The position numbers were made by a program, and so were the translations under genes. Of a stretch of DNA of 12,664 bases, positions 1 through 9,205 are shown piece after piece. This stretch comes from Phoronis ovalis (Eukaryota > Phoronida > Phoronidae): the NCBI GenBank assembly GCA_028565635.1, contig JAOXYB010043270.1, positions 1-12,664 of the forward strand, in the 5' to 3' direction. Below the pieces are notes generated by a model. The model was not told the origin of the DNA. It did not search any database and worked only from the letters and a program-made list of their open reading frames with translations. Within the stretch, counting starts at the first letter, position 1. Each line of letters begins with the position of its first letter.

Positions 1-184
1 ATATAGATATAGAATAGATATATCTATATCTATATCTATATCTATATCTATATCTATATCTATATCTATAACTATATCTATATCTATATCTATATCTATA
101 TCTATATCTATATCTATATCTATATCTCTATATCTATATATATATATGTGTGTGCGTGTGTGCGTGGGTGCGTGGGTGTGTGTG
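1..184. repeat. TATATC hexanucleotide microsatellite running into a GT tract
   Basis: About 145 bp of nearly perfect TATATC repeats, with small interruptions such as ATAACTATATC near 66-78, then a GT/GC tract (TGTGTGCGTG-type) to about 184. The window edge may cut the array. It adjoins the downstream (left) side of the minus-strand Helitron remnant, but I found no Helitron 3' hairpin or CTRR end that would tie them together. Confidence 0.95.
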
Positions 185-391
185 TTTACTTGCAAATAAT
201 GTTTAATGAGCAATACTGTTAACATACCTTTGGCCTTTATAACAGTCATGTAACATAACAATACAAACAACATAACAATGTAAATGTTTTGGTTTTTGTA
301 CATTACTATAACAATACAGCAATAATCCAAACTGAAATTTAAAAGAATACAAATCCAAAAATTGATAATAAGCTAAATATGTCTAATATAA

Positions 392-1131
392 CTAAATAAT
401 ATAACTAAATTTACAAAACTCATTGCACACAATATTCTGTTTACAATGTCTGATACCTAATTTGCCTTGTGTTGCTGTCTGATCAACATATATGTCATTG
501 AAACAGCGGGCCCTCGAAAATGCGACATATAGAGTTGACCATGGGAAAAACAGGTGATGCCAAATGAATTCCCAATTTATCGAATATGTGTTCTTGCGAC
601 ATATTGATAACCATGTAATATGCATGTGTGACTGGAATCTGAATACTACATAGTAGACTGACATCCGATGGTGTATTCGATGGATAAGGACACTCTGCCC
701 TTAATTGATTGGGTCCTCCGAGAACAAGAAATACCCAACATCCTTTGGACTAACACAGTACATGCAACTAATGATGTTGGCACCACCTCTTTTCCTCTTT
801 GTACATTTCTTCTGTTTTCCTTGGAAAACGTATAGTGATTAGCAATCTCTGTGCACAGGTATTGTTGGGAATCAGTGTCAGTACTGTTTAGCTTGAACCA
901 TGCGGTGAGCATGGTATCATTCTCCGCAGTTCTCTGTAGAGACTGTAGAGACTTATGTTCCTTCTCGGAAAGAGACAGGTTGCTGACGTGGTAAGTGCAC
1001 AGGAAGGCTGACGATGGTATGAGACTGTTCATGAAAGTGTACTCTGACAAACGCCAGAAAGCATCACGAGCACTGACATATCTGGCATCAATGAAGGTGG
1101 AGACTTCATCATGGGTAACTGGCTTGTTCAA
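392..1131 (-). pseudogene. Decayed, internally deleted Helitron Rep/helicase
   Basis: This is a remnant of the Helitron replication-initiator/PIF1-like helicase. The right part (1131 down to about 780) reads DARYVSARDAFWRLSE and then TAWFKLN...QQYLCTEIANHYTF. These are the stretches that follow the HUH nuclease and precede the helicase in Helitron proteins. Around 790-700 the homology moves to another frame (SCMYCVSPKDVGYF). Near 695-700 it jumps to the far C-terminal helicase region: GQSVLIHRI, then in another frame INMSQEHIFDKLGIHLASP, then LYVAFSRARCFNDIYV (helicase motif VI) and a short tail ending in a stop near 392. The HUH motif and helicase motifs I to about IV are missing, so most of the gene was deleted internally. 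At least three frame changes show it is dead. Family assignment is firm from these motifs. Element ends were not found. Confidence 0.9.
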
Positions 1132-1139
1132 CTAGTCTG

Positions 1140-1750
1140 CAACATTTTTTTCAGAAAAACTGTACATTGGAAAAGTATTAATGGACATACACGTATTAGG
1201 TCTCTACTTCGTTTTCATTCTGTTGTAGATGCTTTGCCAAGATAGTTTGCCTTTTCTAAAACTAATATTATTGCAAAAATTCGATCTTTTGTCCCCAATT
1301 AAAAAAGCACATCGACCGCTTTGATGCTCTGCGCGGCATTTAGGATTGATGGGACATATAAATTACAATTCAGCTCAAGATTATAAGTTGTAAATTATAC
1401 GCCTACCTTAAACATTCTATCTTGGAGGCGTCTGTCTTGTAAGCTGTCTATCTTTGTCTTTGTTAGTGGTACTTAATTAGCGGAAAAAGAGTGACTTAAG
1501 ACGGCTTAGCAGCGAAAAGCCTCCACGGTAACAATCGGTCAGTACGTCGTTATCAATGTAAACAGGGAACTAATTTCCGAGTTTAATTGTCAACATACTG
1601 GCGACCAACTCCATTCAGAAATTACAAGACATTTCGGCTTGAATTATGTTTAAGTATTTAAGTGTCGTCAGAGGAACTAAATTGATTTTAACAACAAAGC
1701 AATGAGTACGATTACATACTGTCTCGTGTTACAGGTCTTGCGATTCCCTA
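1140..1750. other. Non-coding AT-rich stretch
   Basis: I read this stretch in all frames and saw no Helitron homology continuing past 1131, no exon-like island and no tandem repeat. It may contain the 5' side of the Helitron remnant, but no TC terminus or other boundary is visible. Confidence 0.5.
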
Positions 1751-1832
1751 TATGCAAACAGGAAGTACCTTGCTAGGTACGGTTGTCGGGTCAGATCGGG
1801 TCAGGGCCTCCCAACACAGTCGCAGTTCCAAA

Positions 1833-1926
1833 ATGGCGAAAGCGGTCACAAAAAAATTACATATTTTGCCATGGATTATGTATTTAAGTTTAGTCAAACG
1901 AATAAAGTATAATTTTAAACAAAGCG
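1833..1926 (+). CDS. Possible first coding exon, unknown gene
   Basis: An ATG at 1833 sits in a strong animal start context (CCAAAATGGCG: A at -3, G at +4). It opens 31 codons plus one base, starting MAKAVTKKLHILPWIMYLSL and ending at a good donor (AAAGCG|GTGAGT, GT at 1927-1928). The frame is also open upstream to 1752. The preceding 80 bp are more GC-rich than the surroundings, as a 5' leader might be. The short peptide is lysine-rich with a weak hydrophobic patch and no domain I recognise. The exon would end in phase 1, which does not join the exon at 3121 directly. CAAAATGGCG also resembles a YY1 site, which is common at animal promoters. It could be chance. Confidence 0.25.
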
Positions 1927-1940
1927 GTGAGTACTATTAA

Positions 1941-2510
1941 GACATATATCGGGTCAATTAGGCAGTCTGATGGGTCGTGTAAGAGGAGATCTTGACACAG
2001 ACACGTATATTAAGCGTATTACTATATAGATTTATATTTATACAGATAGCATGGCATTATATAATATACTTATATAACAAAAAATAACGGGATTAAATAT
2101 TATTTACGGGAAATTGAAACTGGCGATAGGAAAGCCTTAAACTTGAATATATGTCTGTCAAAAAACAACTAGCGATCAAATAATTCTAATGTTTGATAAT
2201 AGATATAACACAATATCCAAATACCTCCTTTAAATACCAGCTCTTCATTGCAGTGTTAATCAAAAAATGTTAATTACGTAAGGAACATAAATTTAATAAC
2301 AAATATTTCAGTTTCATACATGTACATGCAGTATTTGAAGCCTGCCGATTACGATATGATCCATACATACATAGATAACGGTAATATATCAGAGATCTAA
2401 TGTCATATAGACACAGTTATGTAATGCAGACTAGACAGTGTGCTATTTTAAGCTACACACACATTAAACATTTAATTTACAACTATTAATTGACATTCCT
2501 GAGGATTCGT
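1941..2510. other. Non-coding AT-rich stretch with one weak exon-like segment
   Basis: Mostly AT-rich DNA without repeats or coding homology. One segment, 2312-2380, is preceded by ATATTTCAG and followed by GTAATA. It is open for 23 codons in phase 1, which would join 1833-1926 in frame. Its acceptor lacks a long pyrimidine tract, so I treat it as a possibility only. Confidence 0.3.
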
Positions 2511-2517
2511 CATGTTT

Positions 2518-2835
2518 TCCCGGTGTACTCATGGTTTTTTGATTACGGGAATGTGCTGCGGAACCCAATCCAATTTTTTTAGCTTGCGGTAGCAAACCCA
2601 ATCCAAATTTTTTTAAATATAAGGATAGCAATCCAAATTTTAAAATATTTGAGTAGCAATCCATTTTTACGCAAACTGACTGATACAAACCAAATTCCAA
2701 CAATCGTTTCATGGATGCAAACCTAAAATTAATCCAAATTATTTGCTGTAAGCAGTGGGTAGCAATCCAATTTTTGAATTTCTTTACAGTAGCAATCCAA
2801 AACAATACAGTTAGAAGTATACAATCCATTTTCAA
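2518..2835. repeat. Dispersed minisatellite element, copy A (GTAGCAATCCAAA units)
   Basis: A head, CCCGGTGTACTCATGG, is followed about 25 bp on by GTGCTG and then by degenerate units of the form GTAGCAATCCAAATTTT spaced about 28-35 bp apart. A non-tandem central block follows (TACGCAAACTGACTGATACA and onward), then more GTAGCAATCCAA units to about 2800. Copy B at 11971-12245 has the same head, units and central block in the same orientation. On the minus strand a 123-codon frame is open with repeated FGLL-type segments. I take that as a by-product of the repeat, since the other copy breaks it and there is no sign of a real gene. Confidence 0.85.
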
Positions 2836-2994
2836 CTGGGCTGCACATTAACACCAAACAATACCTTGAGTGACCTCCCGGGCATGGTTTCCTCAAGGAG
2901 CTGTCACAGAAGAGTTTTAATTAGTGAATATCTCAGTAAGAAGTATGTTATTATACAATCTATTTTCAACTGGGCTGCACATCCCCACCAAAAA
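2819..2994 (+). repeat. Pair of ~43-bp direct repeats
   Basis: The segment at 2819-2860 (containing TTTTCAACTGGGCTGCACAT) recurs at 2952-2994 with few changes, 133 bp downstream. The first copy abuts the 3' end of minisatellite copy A. The second copy is followed by a small duplication of ATTATTGAACTGA (about 2996-3021). This looks like a local tandem duplication at the minisatellite edge. Confidence 0.8.
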
Positions 2995-3120
2995 ATTATT
3001 GAACTGATAATTATTGAACTGACAAGCGTGATTTCGTAACTTAACATCACTGACACTGAGGTCATTAATATTCAAGACAATTTTTTTTCCAGATTTAACA
3101 CTAAAATATTTTTTTTACAG

Positions 3121-3252
3121 AACCAAATTAGAGATATGGTCAATGAAGCACGTACAGAAAACCTTGTAATAGGCCAAACAAATAATTCTCAAGTGCAAAC
3201 ACTTCTATTGAAAAACTCGTATCTACCAGAGGTTGTGTTAAATCCCCCACAG
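3121..3252 (+). CDS. Likely internal coding exon, unknown protein
   Basis: The segment has a strong acceptor (eight T then ACAG, AG at 3119-3120) and a near-consensus donor (CCACAG|GTAAGA, GT at 3253-3254). It is exactly 132 bp, with 44 codons open in frame 1, while the other two frames contain stops. The peptide starts NQIRDMVNEARTENLVIG and ends YLPEVVLNPPQ. The first half looks helical and polar and the end is proline-containing. Its composition is more protein-like than the shadow frames nearby. I do not recognise the family. Both borders are phase 0. The next exon was not found with confidence: the intron that follows received the 4.1-kb transposon insertion at 3496-3503. The gene could be live or a relic. 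Confidence 0.5.
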
Positions 3253-3676
3253 GTAAGATACATGTACATTGACCACTGATACCAAAACATTGACGCAGCG
3301 AGGGAAAACTGCGACTGATAGTTCCAAAGAGGTACGTTAAGTAAACAAATATAAATGAATATAAAAATATTTATTACAATTTGAAGTAAATCTGATAACA
3401 TAGCCAACGTTAGTTACTAAATGTAATGCAAACATTGATTAACACGCAAGAATTAAATTTTCCTTTGTACAATCATTTTATTAAGCAAGTTATGTGTTTT
3501 ATAGCGTATCGATAAGCCGACATCCCATTAGCCCGACATCATCTCGTTAGTCCGACAGCTAATTTTTGAGCATCCCCCATCTCATCAACTACTGCTGTAA
3601 CATGTATGTCCAAATCCGAGTCCACAGCAAGATTTTCTGGTGGACTTCTAAATTATTCCGAAGGAATATGTCGGAT

Positions 3677-3867
3677 CTTAACCCCTAGACTTGCTCAAGT
3701 CCTTGTGAACTTAAAAAAAAAAAATTATGTTTAATTCTATGGTAGTAAAAAAAAAAAATGTTCGAGATAATTAAAAACACTGATGTAAAAGACATAAAAA
3801 AGAGAAATAAACATTAATTTTTTTTTTTTTAAAGTTCATAGGGACTTGAGCAAGACTACTTAACCCC
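3677..3867. mobile_element. 173-bp MITE with 9-bp target duplication
   Basis: CTTAACCCC flanks the unit at 3677-3685 and 3859-3867. The element (3686-3858) begins TAGACTTGCTCAAGTCC and ends with the near-exact reverse complement. The inverted repeat runs on into an A-tract at the left and a T-tract at the right, about 40 bp per arm. The centre is AT-rich and non-coding. A 9-bp duplication is typical of Mutator-like elements and also within the range of Merlin-like ones. It lies inside the left part of the 4.1-kb element, so it inserted later or was carried as cargo. Confidence 0.85.
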
Positions 3868-6595
3868 GGATTTCAACTCCAACTAACCTCTGTTCAGTCC
3901 CTGCAGAACAACATGTTCATCGTTGGGGCTATAGATATTCTATATTTTGTATTTTAATTCCAAAATAACTACTCCTATTCTACAATCTTACAGATTAAAA
4001 CGCACATGTATTACATTACGTTCGTTCTATAAACAATCGCAAAAACTCTTGCTTAAAACTGGTAAATAACGCATTTTATATAACGAGCATCTTACCATCA
4101 ACTTTTACTACCTATGCAGGCGTACTAAATCGCATTTATTATTTTTATTTTGCATTATATGTGTTACTTGTTCAGGTATGATCTAAAAAAATCGTAAATA
4201 GTCATATAACCTTAAAACACTTCCGGCGCTGTTACATGTGACAGCACGTGTAGATCACCTTTTTTTAAATTACGTTTTGCGCCATTGTTTTGCTACGGTA
4301 TTGAATCTGAGGCAGTAATTTTGTTTTCTATTTAATGACATATAATGACAATTTAACGTAATAATTAAGACATTTCCTTTCTCCGTAATGCTTGTTGAAA
4401 GGCCGAAACATTGTTAGTTTATTTATGTTTATCTTCTAACAAACGCCGTTGCAAATTATCCTTGTTTTTAGCCAAAGCGTCGTTTATGCATAATGACAGT
4501 ATCTGGAGTATCTTTTTTTAAATCTATCACTTAGACTAATTAATTTTAACAAGGAAATTTTAAATAATTTTGTTTTAAGTAAAATGTGAATTTATATTTT
4601 GCTGTGAAGGCCACAAGTGTCCATAATATGGGCTTTATGTTGATTAAAATAAATATTTATATATAAATATATATTTATAATTTAGCCCCAGATTTTTTAA
4701 TGTTCTTATTTTACGTGATATTCACGTTTCCAGTGCGCTTACACGCGCAGTTTGTAGTATTATGTTGTAGAGCTATTTGGCATCATTAACAGCACTGTAC
4801 AGGAGAAAGAGTGAAAATCAACAATTTTGACCAAACAGATTATGGTTTTTAACCCTGGTCTTGCCTAGAGTCTGTTTATTGAAAAGAGTCTTTCTTAAGG
4901 TTCAGTTTTCGCGGTGCGGTGTACGTTTTGTTTGGTTTTGAATTAGGTCTTGCTTAGAGTTTTTCCTTGCCGAAAAATTTAAATCTTGGATAAGAAATCA
5001 GTTTTGGCATAGGACTTGGTTAGGACCATTTTTCACCCCTTGGCTATTTGTTTTTTGAAGTTATTAAGTTAATAACCAAGTACCTGTATGCAAATATCGA
5101 GCACCTGAGATGGTAAGGACCTAGTTTGTTACATATAAAGCTAAGCTTCTTTAAGTCTTCAAATTGCTATTTCTAAAGGGCGATGAGTTGGAGGGAAGAA
5201 AAGACACTAATTTAGAAAACGGTCACAGCTTTACTCTGTATCCGTGCCTGTTAACGACCATAATTATCTCACTTTTTAGTGAGGAAAATTGCTATGTCAT
5301 CAGTGCCATTTTAAGATATGACGCAACTCTACGAATTAAAAATACTTTTATTTAAAATAAAATATATAAAACAAATGAATTTGCGTTGAAATTTCATTGA
5401 TAGGCTTATCCGTTTTAGATATGTATTATTTTTGTAAGCAGCTTGATACCCAAGATTATGCTAATTAGATCAAGTACGCGCCTAGTATCTCAAACAGCAT
5501 TTGCCTTGATCTCTGCGCGTTTACGTTTACTTAGATATTCGACATTGTTTTTGAAATTGCTAGCAACCTGACACCGACATCTTCCGAGAAAATTCCGTTA
5601 ACCATTATAAACTATGAAAGCGAGGTTAGCTCGAGTTAATTATCACAAAATCAAAGGTAATCACAGATTCATATTTGTATCATGGATATTTAATTTGAAG
5701 AGTAATATTTGGCACAGAATGTTACTCTGATTACTTGTACAATCCGTGAATGAGAAAGACATTTTCTAAAGTGCATTTGCATATTTTAAAGTTTTTCCAA
5801 CTAAAATAGATATGTTAAACTTAAAAAAGGAACCTATTGTCTAGTTTATTTGCGTGATTATCGATAAAACTGAGATATTGATAGTAGGACATGGGATTTT
5901 CAAATAATGCATTAAAACGGTATTACAGGTAAGAGAGGAGTTGAGTGACCTACTTTTGTGGACACTGATAGAATACATCGGAAAATAAAAACCTCGTTTT
6001 TTCTAACGAAATTGAATCGCATGTTTTTTAGCTTTTTAAGTAGTAATAATTCTTAGTGGCATTGCGTATTCAAAATAAAAATAAAAGTTTTAAATATACA
6101 GACTATGCTGTTTCTAAAAATGTGTAACGCTTACAATATTAACTAGTATGTTAACTAAAATCGATGAAAAATAACATTTGGATACGCATGGCGACGACTT
6201 GAGTTATACTGGTTATCTGAGCTAGCAAAAAATCAGTTTAATTAGTCAAAATAAATTTATTCCTGAAATTTATAACATTACAAAATGAAAGATAACAATT
6301 TTTAACCTTCTAGAAAAATAATGATATTAATTATTACAATAAATAACTAAAAACAAGTCCTACTAAACACAAAAAGAATCATTGTGAAATTACTGAACAC
6401 ATAAAACATTTTTTTTAAAGTAACTAATTCGTAATAACCAATATCATAAAGGAATGTTTGTATTTCAAATTAAATGTTCAATAAGAAAAGCAGTCTGATA
6501 AAAGTAATATTTAGGACAGTTGGAAAGCAATTTCTACATTAGTTTCACAACTACAAAAATTGCATTAATGTATATGTAGTCACAGTCTAAATAAA
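3868..6595. other. Interior of the 4.1-kb element, no genes seen
   Basis: This is AT-rich DNA with no convincing transposase, reverse transcriptase or exon. A 63-codon plus-strand frame at 5164-5355 has no recognisable motif and looks like chance. Small structures only: a near-perfect palindrome around 4228-4245 (GCTGTTACATGTGACAGC) next to an E-box CACGTG, and a perfect AT palindrome ATAAATATATATTTAT at 4663-4678. Confidence 0.6.
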
Positions 6596-7063
6596 TAAAT
6601 CCATCCGTTAGTGTTCCGTACCCTCTCAACAAACGTCTGGGCTTAAACATAGTCCATTTTTGTTTATTATCTCGAAAAGCAGAACAACGATAACCTCTTT
6701 ATTTCTATATAAAGTAACACGAAAGTCTTGACACCAATCAAATTGCAGCTTATGATAATAGGTATAACAATGGACTAAACTGGTAGGGGTCGATCACAGT
6801 CATGATGTACTGCGAGAGTTTATCATTGTCTGCTAAGCAAAAAGCAAGCTCACCTGCGATATCTATTCAGAATAAGTCATAATGACACAATAAACGTGGT
6901 AGGCGACGATGAATCACGCAGAGAGAAAAGGTTTCTCTCGGTTGGCAAAAGGTAAATGACGTAATTATTTCGCTCTTGTTAAATTGAAAAAATATAACAA
7001 AAAATTACCATGGTTATGCTAGGCGTTAGTTGCAAAAGTACGGAACACCAACGGATGGATTTA
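6596..7063. mobile_element. 464-bp MITE with TA flanks
   Basis: The element spans 6598-7061 with TA on each side (6596-6597 and 7062-7063). The left end begins AATCCATCCGTTAGTGTTCC and continues GTACCCTCTCAACAAACG. The right end is the reverse complement with scattered changes. Weaker matching extends the arms to roughly 75 bp. The TA flanks fit a Tc1/mariner-type target duplication, although the surrounding AT-richness makes TA weak evidence. There is no coding sequence. A short perfect hairpin (GAGAGAAA-AGG-TTTCTCTC) lies inside at 6921-6939. Confidence 0.8.
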
Positions 7064-7573
7064 TTCTGACATATATAGTCAATGACCAATAACACCTGTT
7101 ATCAACAGCGCGTGATAATTACATGATAGTTCAATCAATGGCATGAGTAAATTAAATGTGGGGATCAGAGAGGAACTTGAACGGTCATGTGATTCTTGAC
7201 TAATAGAAGTGATGTTCACCGTGAGAACGATCTAGAACTGGACTGATTAGTGATCGATTTATGTTAATGTATATAATTAAAAATAACTAGCTCTGTAAAT
7301 TATTCTGTTTTTGTTGTTTTTAAAAATCTTAGTACGTAATATTGCAGTAGTACAACAAGCAACGAACTTTTAATAGATAACCATATTCTCTATAAATTGC
7401 TTTTCAAACAATGCCGAGTGAGACAACAGCTGCATCAAAGTCTAGTTTTATGTTTTTGGCAGTAGCAAAATCCTCATTTTTTCGTCAGATGCAGTTGAAC
7501 TAAATACCGGATGCTTTCTGATGAGATGCAAGTTCTTCGTGTACGTTGTGGAAACTGACAACAAAATATGGAT

Positions 7574-7636
7574 TGTCGGACTAATGGGATGTCGCACAAA
7601 TGAGATATGTCGGACTAATGGGATGTCGGCTTATCG
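7574..7636. repeat. Right end of the 4.1-kb element: sub-terminal ~16-bp repeats
   Basis: Four units in a row: TGTCGGACTAATGGGA (7574-7589), TGTCGCACAAATGAGATA (7590-7607), TGTCGGACTAATGGGA (7608-7623, identical to the first) and TGTCGGCTTATCG (7624-7636). The left end holds three inverted equivalents at 3510-3522, 3523-3538 and 3539-3557. Regularly spaced end repeats of this kind are typical transposase-binding sites. That role is inferred. Confidence 0.85.
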
Positions 7637-7654
7637 AACTGACCCCGTTTTATA

Positions 7655-8085
7655 AGTCTTGCTGTGAGTACATTATGCAAATTGTTTTATGCCATGAGCA
7701 TAGATATTTTTAGAAATGAAAAGGAGTATTTATCTGCTCCTGAAGAAGCCCACTTGCTTTTTTACAATGGCGTTGGAACCAAATTTATGTGGCATTATAA
7801 AAATGCCTGTCCAACTATTTCAGTGATCTACTTGAAATTATTTTTGCCAGCTTTTCAGGTACATATTATAATGTTGGCATGGAAAAATTATTTTTTTTCT
7901 ATATATTTGTTCAGCTGGTATGGCTGTACTTCACATGACTTAACCAAAAAGACCAGTAAGATAGTAGTATATGCATGCATGAAGCTGATTGGGATTAGCT
8001 ATAACATAACTGAGGGTCATAGATACTAGTAACTGAAGTCGGTCTTTGACATTACTTAGTTTATAGTCGGTGAAACATGAGCATC
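7655..8085. other. Stretch with a long chance-like open frame, no recognised gene
   Basis: A plus-strand frame is open from 7664 to 8029 and begins at a GTG. Its middle (NEKEYLSAPEEAHLLFYNGV) looks somewhat protein-like and ends near a possible donor (TTTTCAG|GTACAT, 7858/7859). The same CAG equally fits an acceptor, a second frame is also open to 7824, and no good upstream acceptor exists in a phase that fits the exon at 3121. I recognise no family and leave it uncalled. Confidence 0.3.
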
Positions 8086-8090
8086 AGACC

Positions 8091-8270
8091 GGGGGGGGAC
8101 ACTTCCTATATCCGTATATATATACATGTGCCGCCCTTCAGGGTCCCTTTTTTGGGCTACCAGCTAGTATATTTCAGGGTAGGTTTTTTCACTTGTGGGA
8201 TATTTCAGGGTGGGTATTTGACGTCAAGGGGATATTTCAGGGTGGGTTTTTGAAGATATTTTAGAGTGGC
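8091..8270. repeat. Second minisatellite (ATTTCAGGGTGGGTTTTTGA units) with a G-run head
   Basis: A run of eight G (8091-8098) followed by ACACTTCC leads to GTGCCG at 8128-8133. Units containing TTCAGGGT then start at about 8137, 8173, 8204 and 8236, with a degenerate unit near 8258 (ATTTTAGAGTGG). Spacing is 31-36 bp for the good units. A 64-codon plus-strand frame (8070-8264) exists only because of the repeat. The unit sequence differs from the minisatellites at 2518 and 10601, but the period is nearly the same. Confidence 0.85.
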
Positions 8271-8279
8271 ATAGTTGGA

Positions 8280-8700
8280 AACTGGCATGCATGTCGGTCA
8301 AAATGATTTTTTTGAAGGAGTTTAATAGAAGGAGTACGATAAAAGTGGGCATGACCTTTTTTCTGGCAGCAAGGAGACGATTTACAGGTATAAATATAAA
8401 GGATATTTGTTAATTGTAATATTGTGGTAAAAGTGCTGGGTAGGAGCTATTCCCCAGTCGTACCGTGCACTCAGCCATGCAAAGCTGTCTTCATATATAT
8501 AATATAAATTCTGTACCGGCCTCCGGCCTTCTTATCCCTAGGGCTTTTTTGTTCGATGTAGGCTTTCCGCTCTTAAACAGTTTCACTTTGTTATAAAGCA
8601 ATATGAGGACGCTGGCTTGCCGCTTTCGTCTCGTTTTCGTCATTTGTTATTGAAGTCTAATCAGAGAAGTGAAATAGGTCAGGTTAATATGGAGATGTCG
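8280..8700. other. Non-coding stretch
   Basis: No gene, transposon end or tandem array seen. A small GC palindrome (CCGGCCTCCGGCC, about 8517-8529) stands out against the AT-rich background. Local GC rises toward 8600-8720, next to the NRF1-like site. Confidence 0.5.
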
Positions 8701-8708
8701 AACACTAA

Positions 8709-8720
8709 TGCGCATGCGTT
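8709..8720. promoter_or_regulatory. NRF1-like site
   Basis: TGCGCATGCGTT matches the palindromic NRF1 consensus (YGCGCATGCGCR) apart from the last bases. It is a typical animal core-promoter site, here in a locally more GC-rich patch. No transcript start or exon can be placed next to it, so function is speculative. Confidence 0.3.
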
Positions 8721-8817
8721 GCTCATCACCAGATCGAAACACACTCGAAATCGTAACAGCAACAATTATTATGCCTCATCTTAGCTATCATTATGCATTA
8801 ATAAATTATAACATGCA

Positions 8818-8873
8818 TACGACACAATCGCGTAACGCTTAAACTTTAATGTACGATACAATCGAGTAGCGCT
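8818..8873 (+). repeat. Two-copy 34-bp direct repeat
   Basis: TACGACACAATCGCGTAACG at 8818-8837 recurs as TACGATACAATCGAGTAGCG at 8852-8871, a spacing of 34 bp, with three substitutions. The bases after each copy also share CT. Confidence 0.75.
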
Positions 8874-9023
8874 GTATTAGTCTGTCAGCCGAGGGCAAAA
8901 AATAGACCTTGCGTATAAAAAGACAAAATGACATTTTTTGAATACCTTTGGTCCTAACTCACAATTCCAGGGTATTTGTACATCTCGGCCAATTTTTAGC
9001 TACGGACGCTTTTATGATTTTGT

Positions 9024-9036
9024 TGCTGAGTCAGCA
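9024..9036. promoter_or_regulatory. Perfect T-MARE (Maf/CNC/AP-1 type site)
   Basis: TGCTGAGTCAGCA is the exact 13-bp palindromic Maf recognition element, with the AP-1 core TGAGTCA at its centre. Such sites bind small Maf/CNC (Nrf2-like) and AP-1 bZIP dimers in animals. The match is exact, but one motif without conservation data does not prove use. Confidence 0.35.
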
Positions 9037-9181
9037 GAATGGTCTAAACGGGGGTAAGGATAACATTATATCCTATATTTTTATGCTCTGAGAAAATATT
9101 GTAGAGAATGGCCACTTATTGGAAAGAAGTTGACATTTGCTACGCGGTCAATTAACTTTTACTACGATAGAACGCTGCATG

Positions 9182-9205
9182 GGGTCACCAGAGGTCAAAA
9201 GGTCG
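9182..9205 (+). promoter_or_regulatory. Three nuclear-receptor half-sites (DR4 then DR2)
   Basis: GGGTCA, four bases, AGGTCA, two bases, AGGTCG: three half-sites in the same direction within 24 bp. DR4 and DR2 are binding layouts for nuclear-receptor heterodimers. The third half-site is imperfect (G for the final A). Confidence 0.3.

Larger units (their letters stand above)
3496..7654. mobile_element. 4.1-kb non-autonomous TIR transposon with 8-bp target duplication
   Basis: GTTTTATA occurs at 3496-3503 and again at 7647-7654. Immediately inside are inverted ends. The left end (3510-3557) starts CGATAAGCCGACATCCC, and the right end (7590-7636) is its reverse complement with few changes. The outermost 6-10 bp (3504-3509 versus 7637-7646) are less well matched. 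Each end is built from repeated ~16-bp units of the type TGTCGGACTAATGGGA. An 8-bp duplication fits hAT-like or related cut-and-paste superfamilies. No transposase fragment is visible in 4.1 kb, so any activity would have depended on a partner element. Two other small elements are nested inside. I do not recognise the family by name. Confidence 0.8.

Noticed and set aside
1-146. TATATC array as a CRISPR or telomere repeat
   Set aside because: It has a simple 6-bp period without spacers, and the unit is not an animal telomere motif.
2464-2835. 123-codon minus-strand open frame with FGLL-like repeats as a gene
   Set aside because: It coincides with the minisatellite. The second copy (11996-12181) keeps only part of the frame, and the repeat itself explains the openness.
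3189-3407. Hydrophobic minus-strand frame as a membrane peptide
   Set aside because: It overlaps the better-supported plus-strand exon, and its hydrophobicity comes from AT-rich codons.
5164-5355. 63-codon plus-strand frame inside the 4.1-kb element as a transposase relic
   Set aside because: No transposase motif or catalytic acidic residues in a recognisable context.
7664-8029. 121-codon plus-strand frame as a gene or exon
   Set aside because: GTG start, no recognised family, no fitting splice acceptor, and a competing open frame. It may deserve a transcript check but is not supported by sequence alone.
8070-8264. 64-codon plus-strand frame rich in F, G and W as a small secreted peptide
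   Set aside because: It is built from the ATTTCAGGGT minisatellite and includes the G-run. There is no signal peptide or homology.
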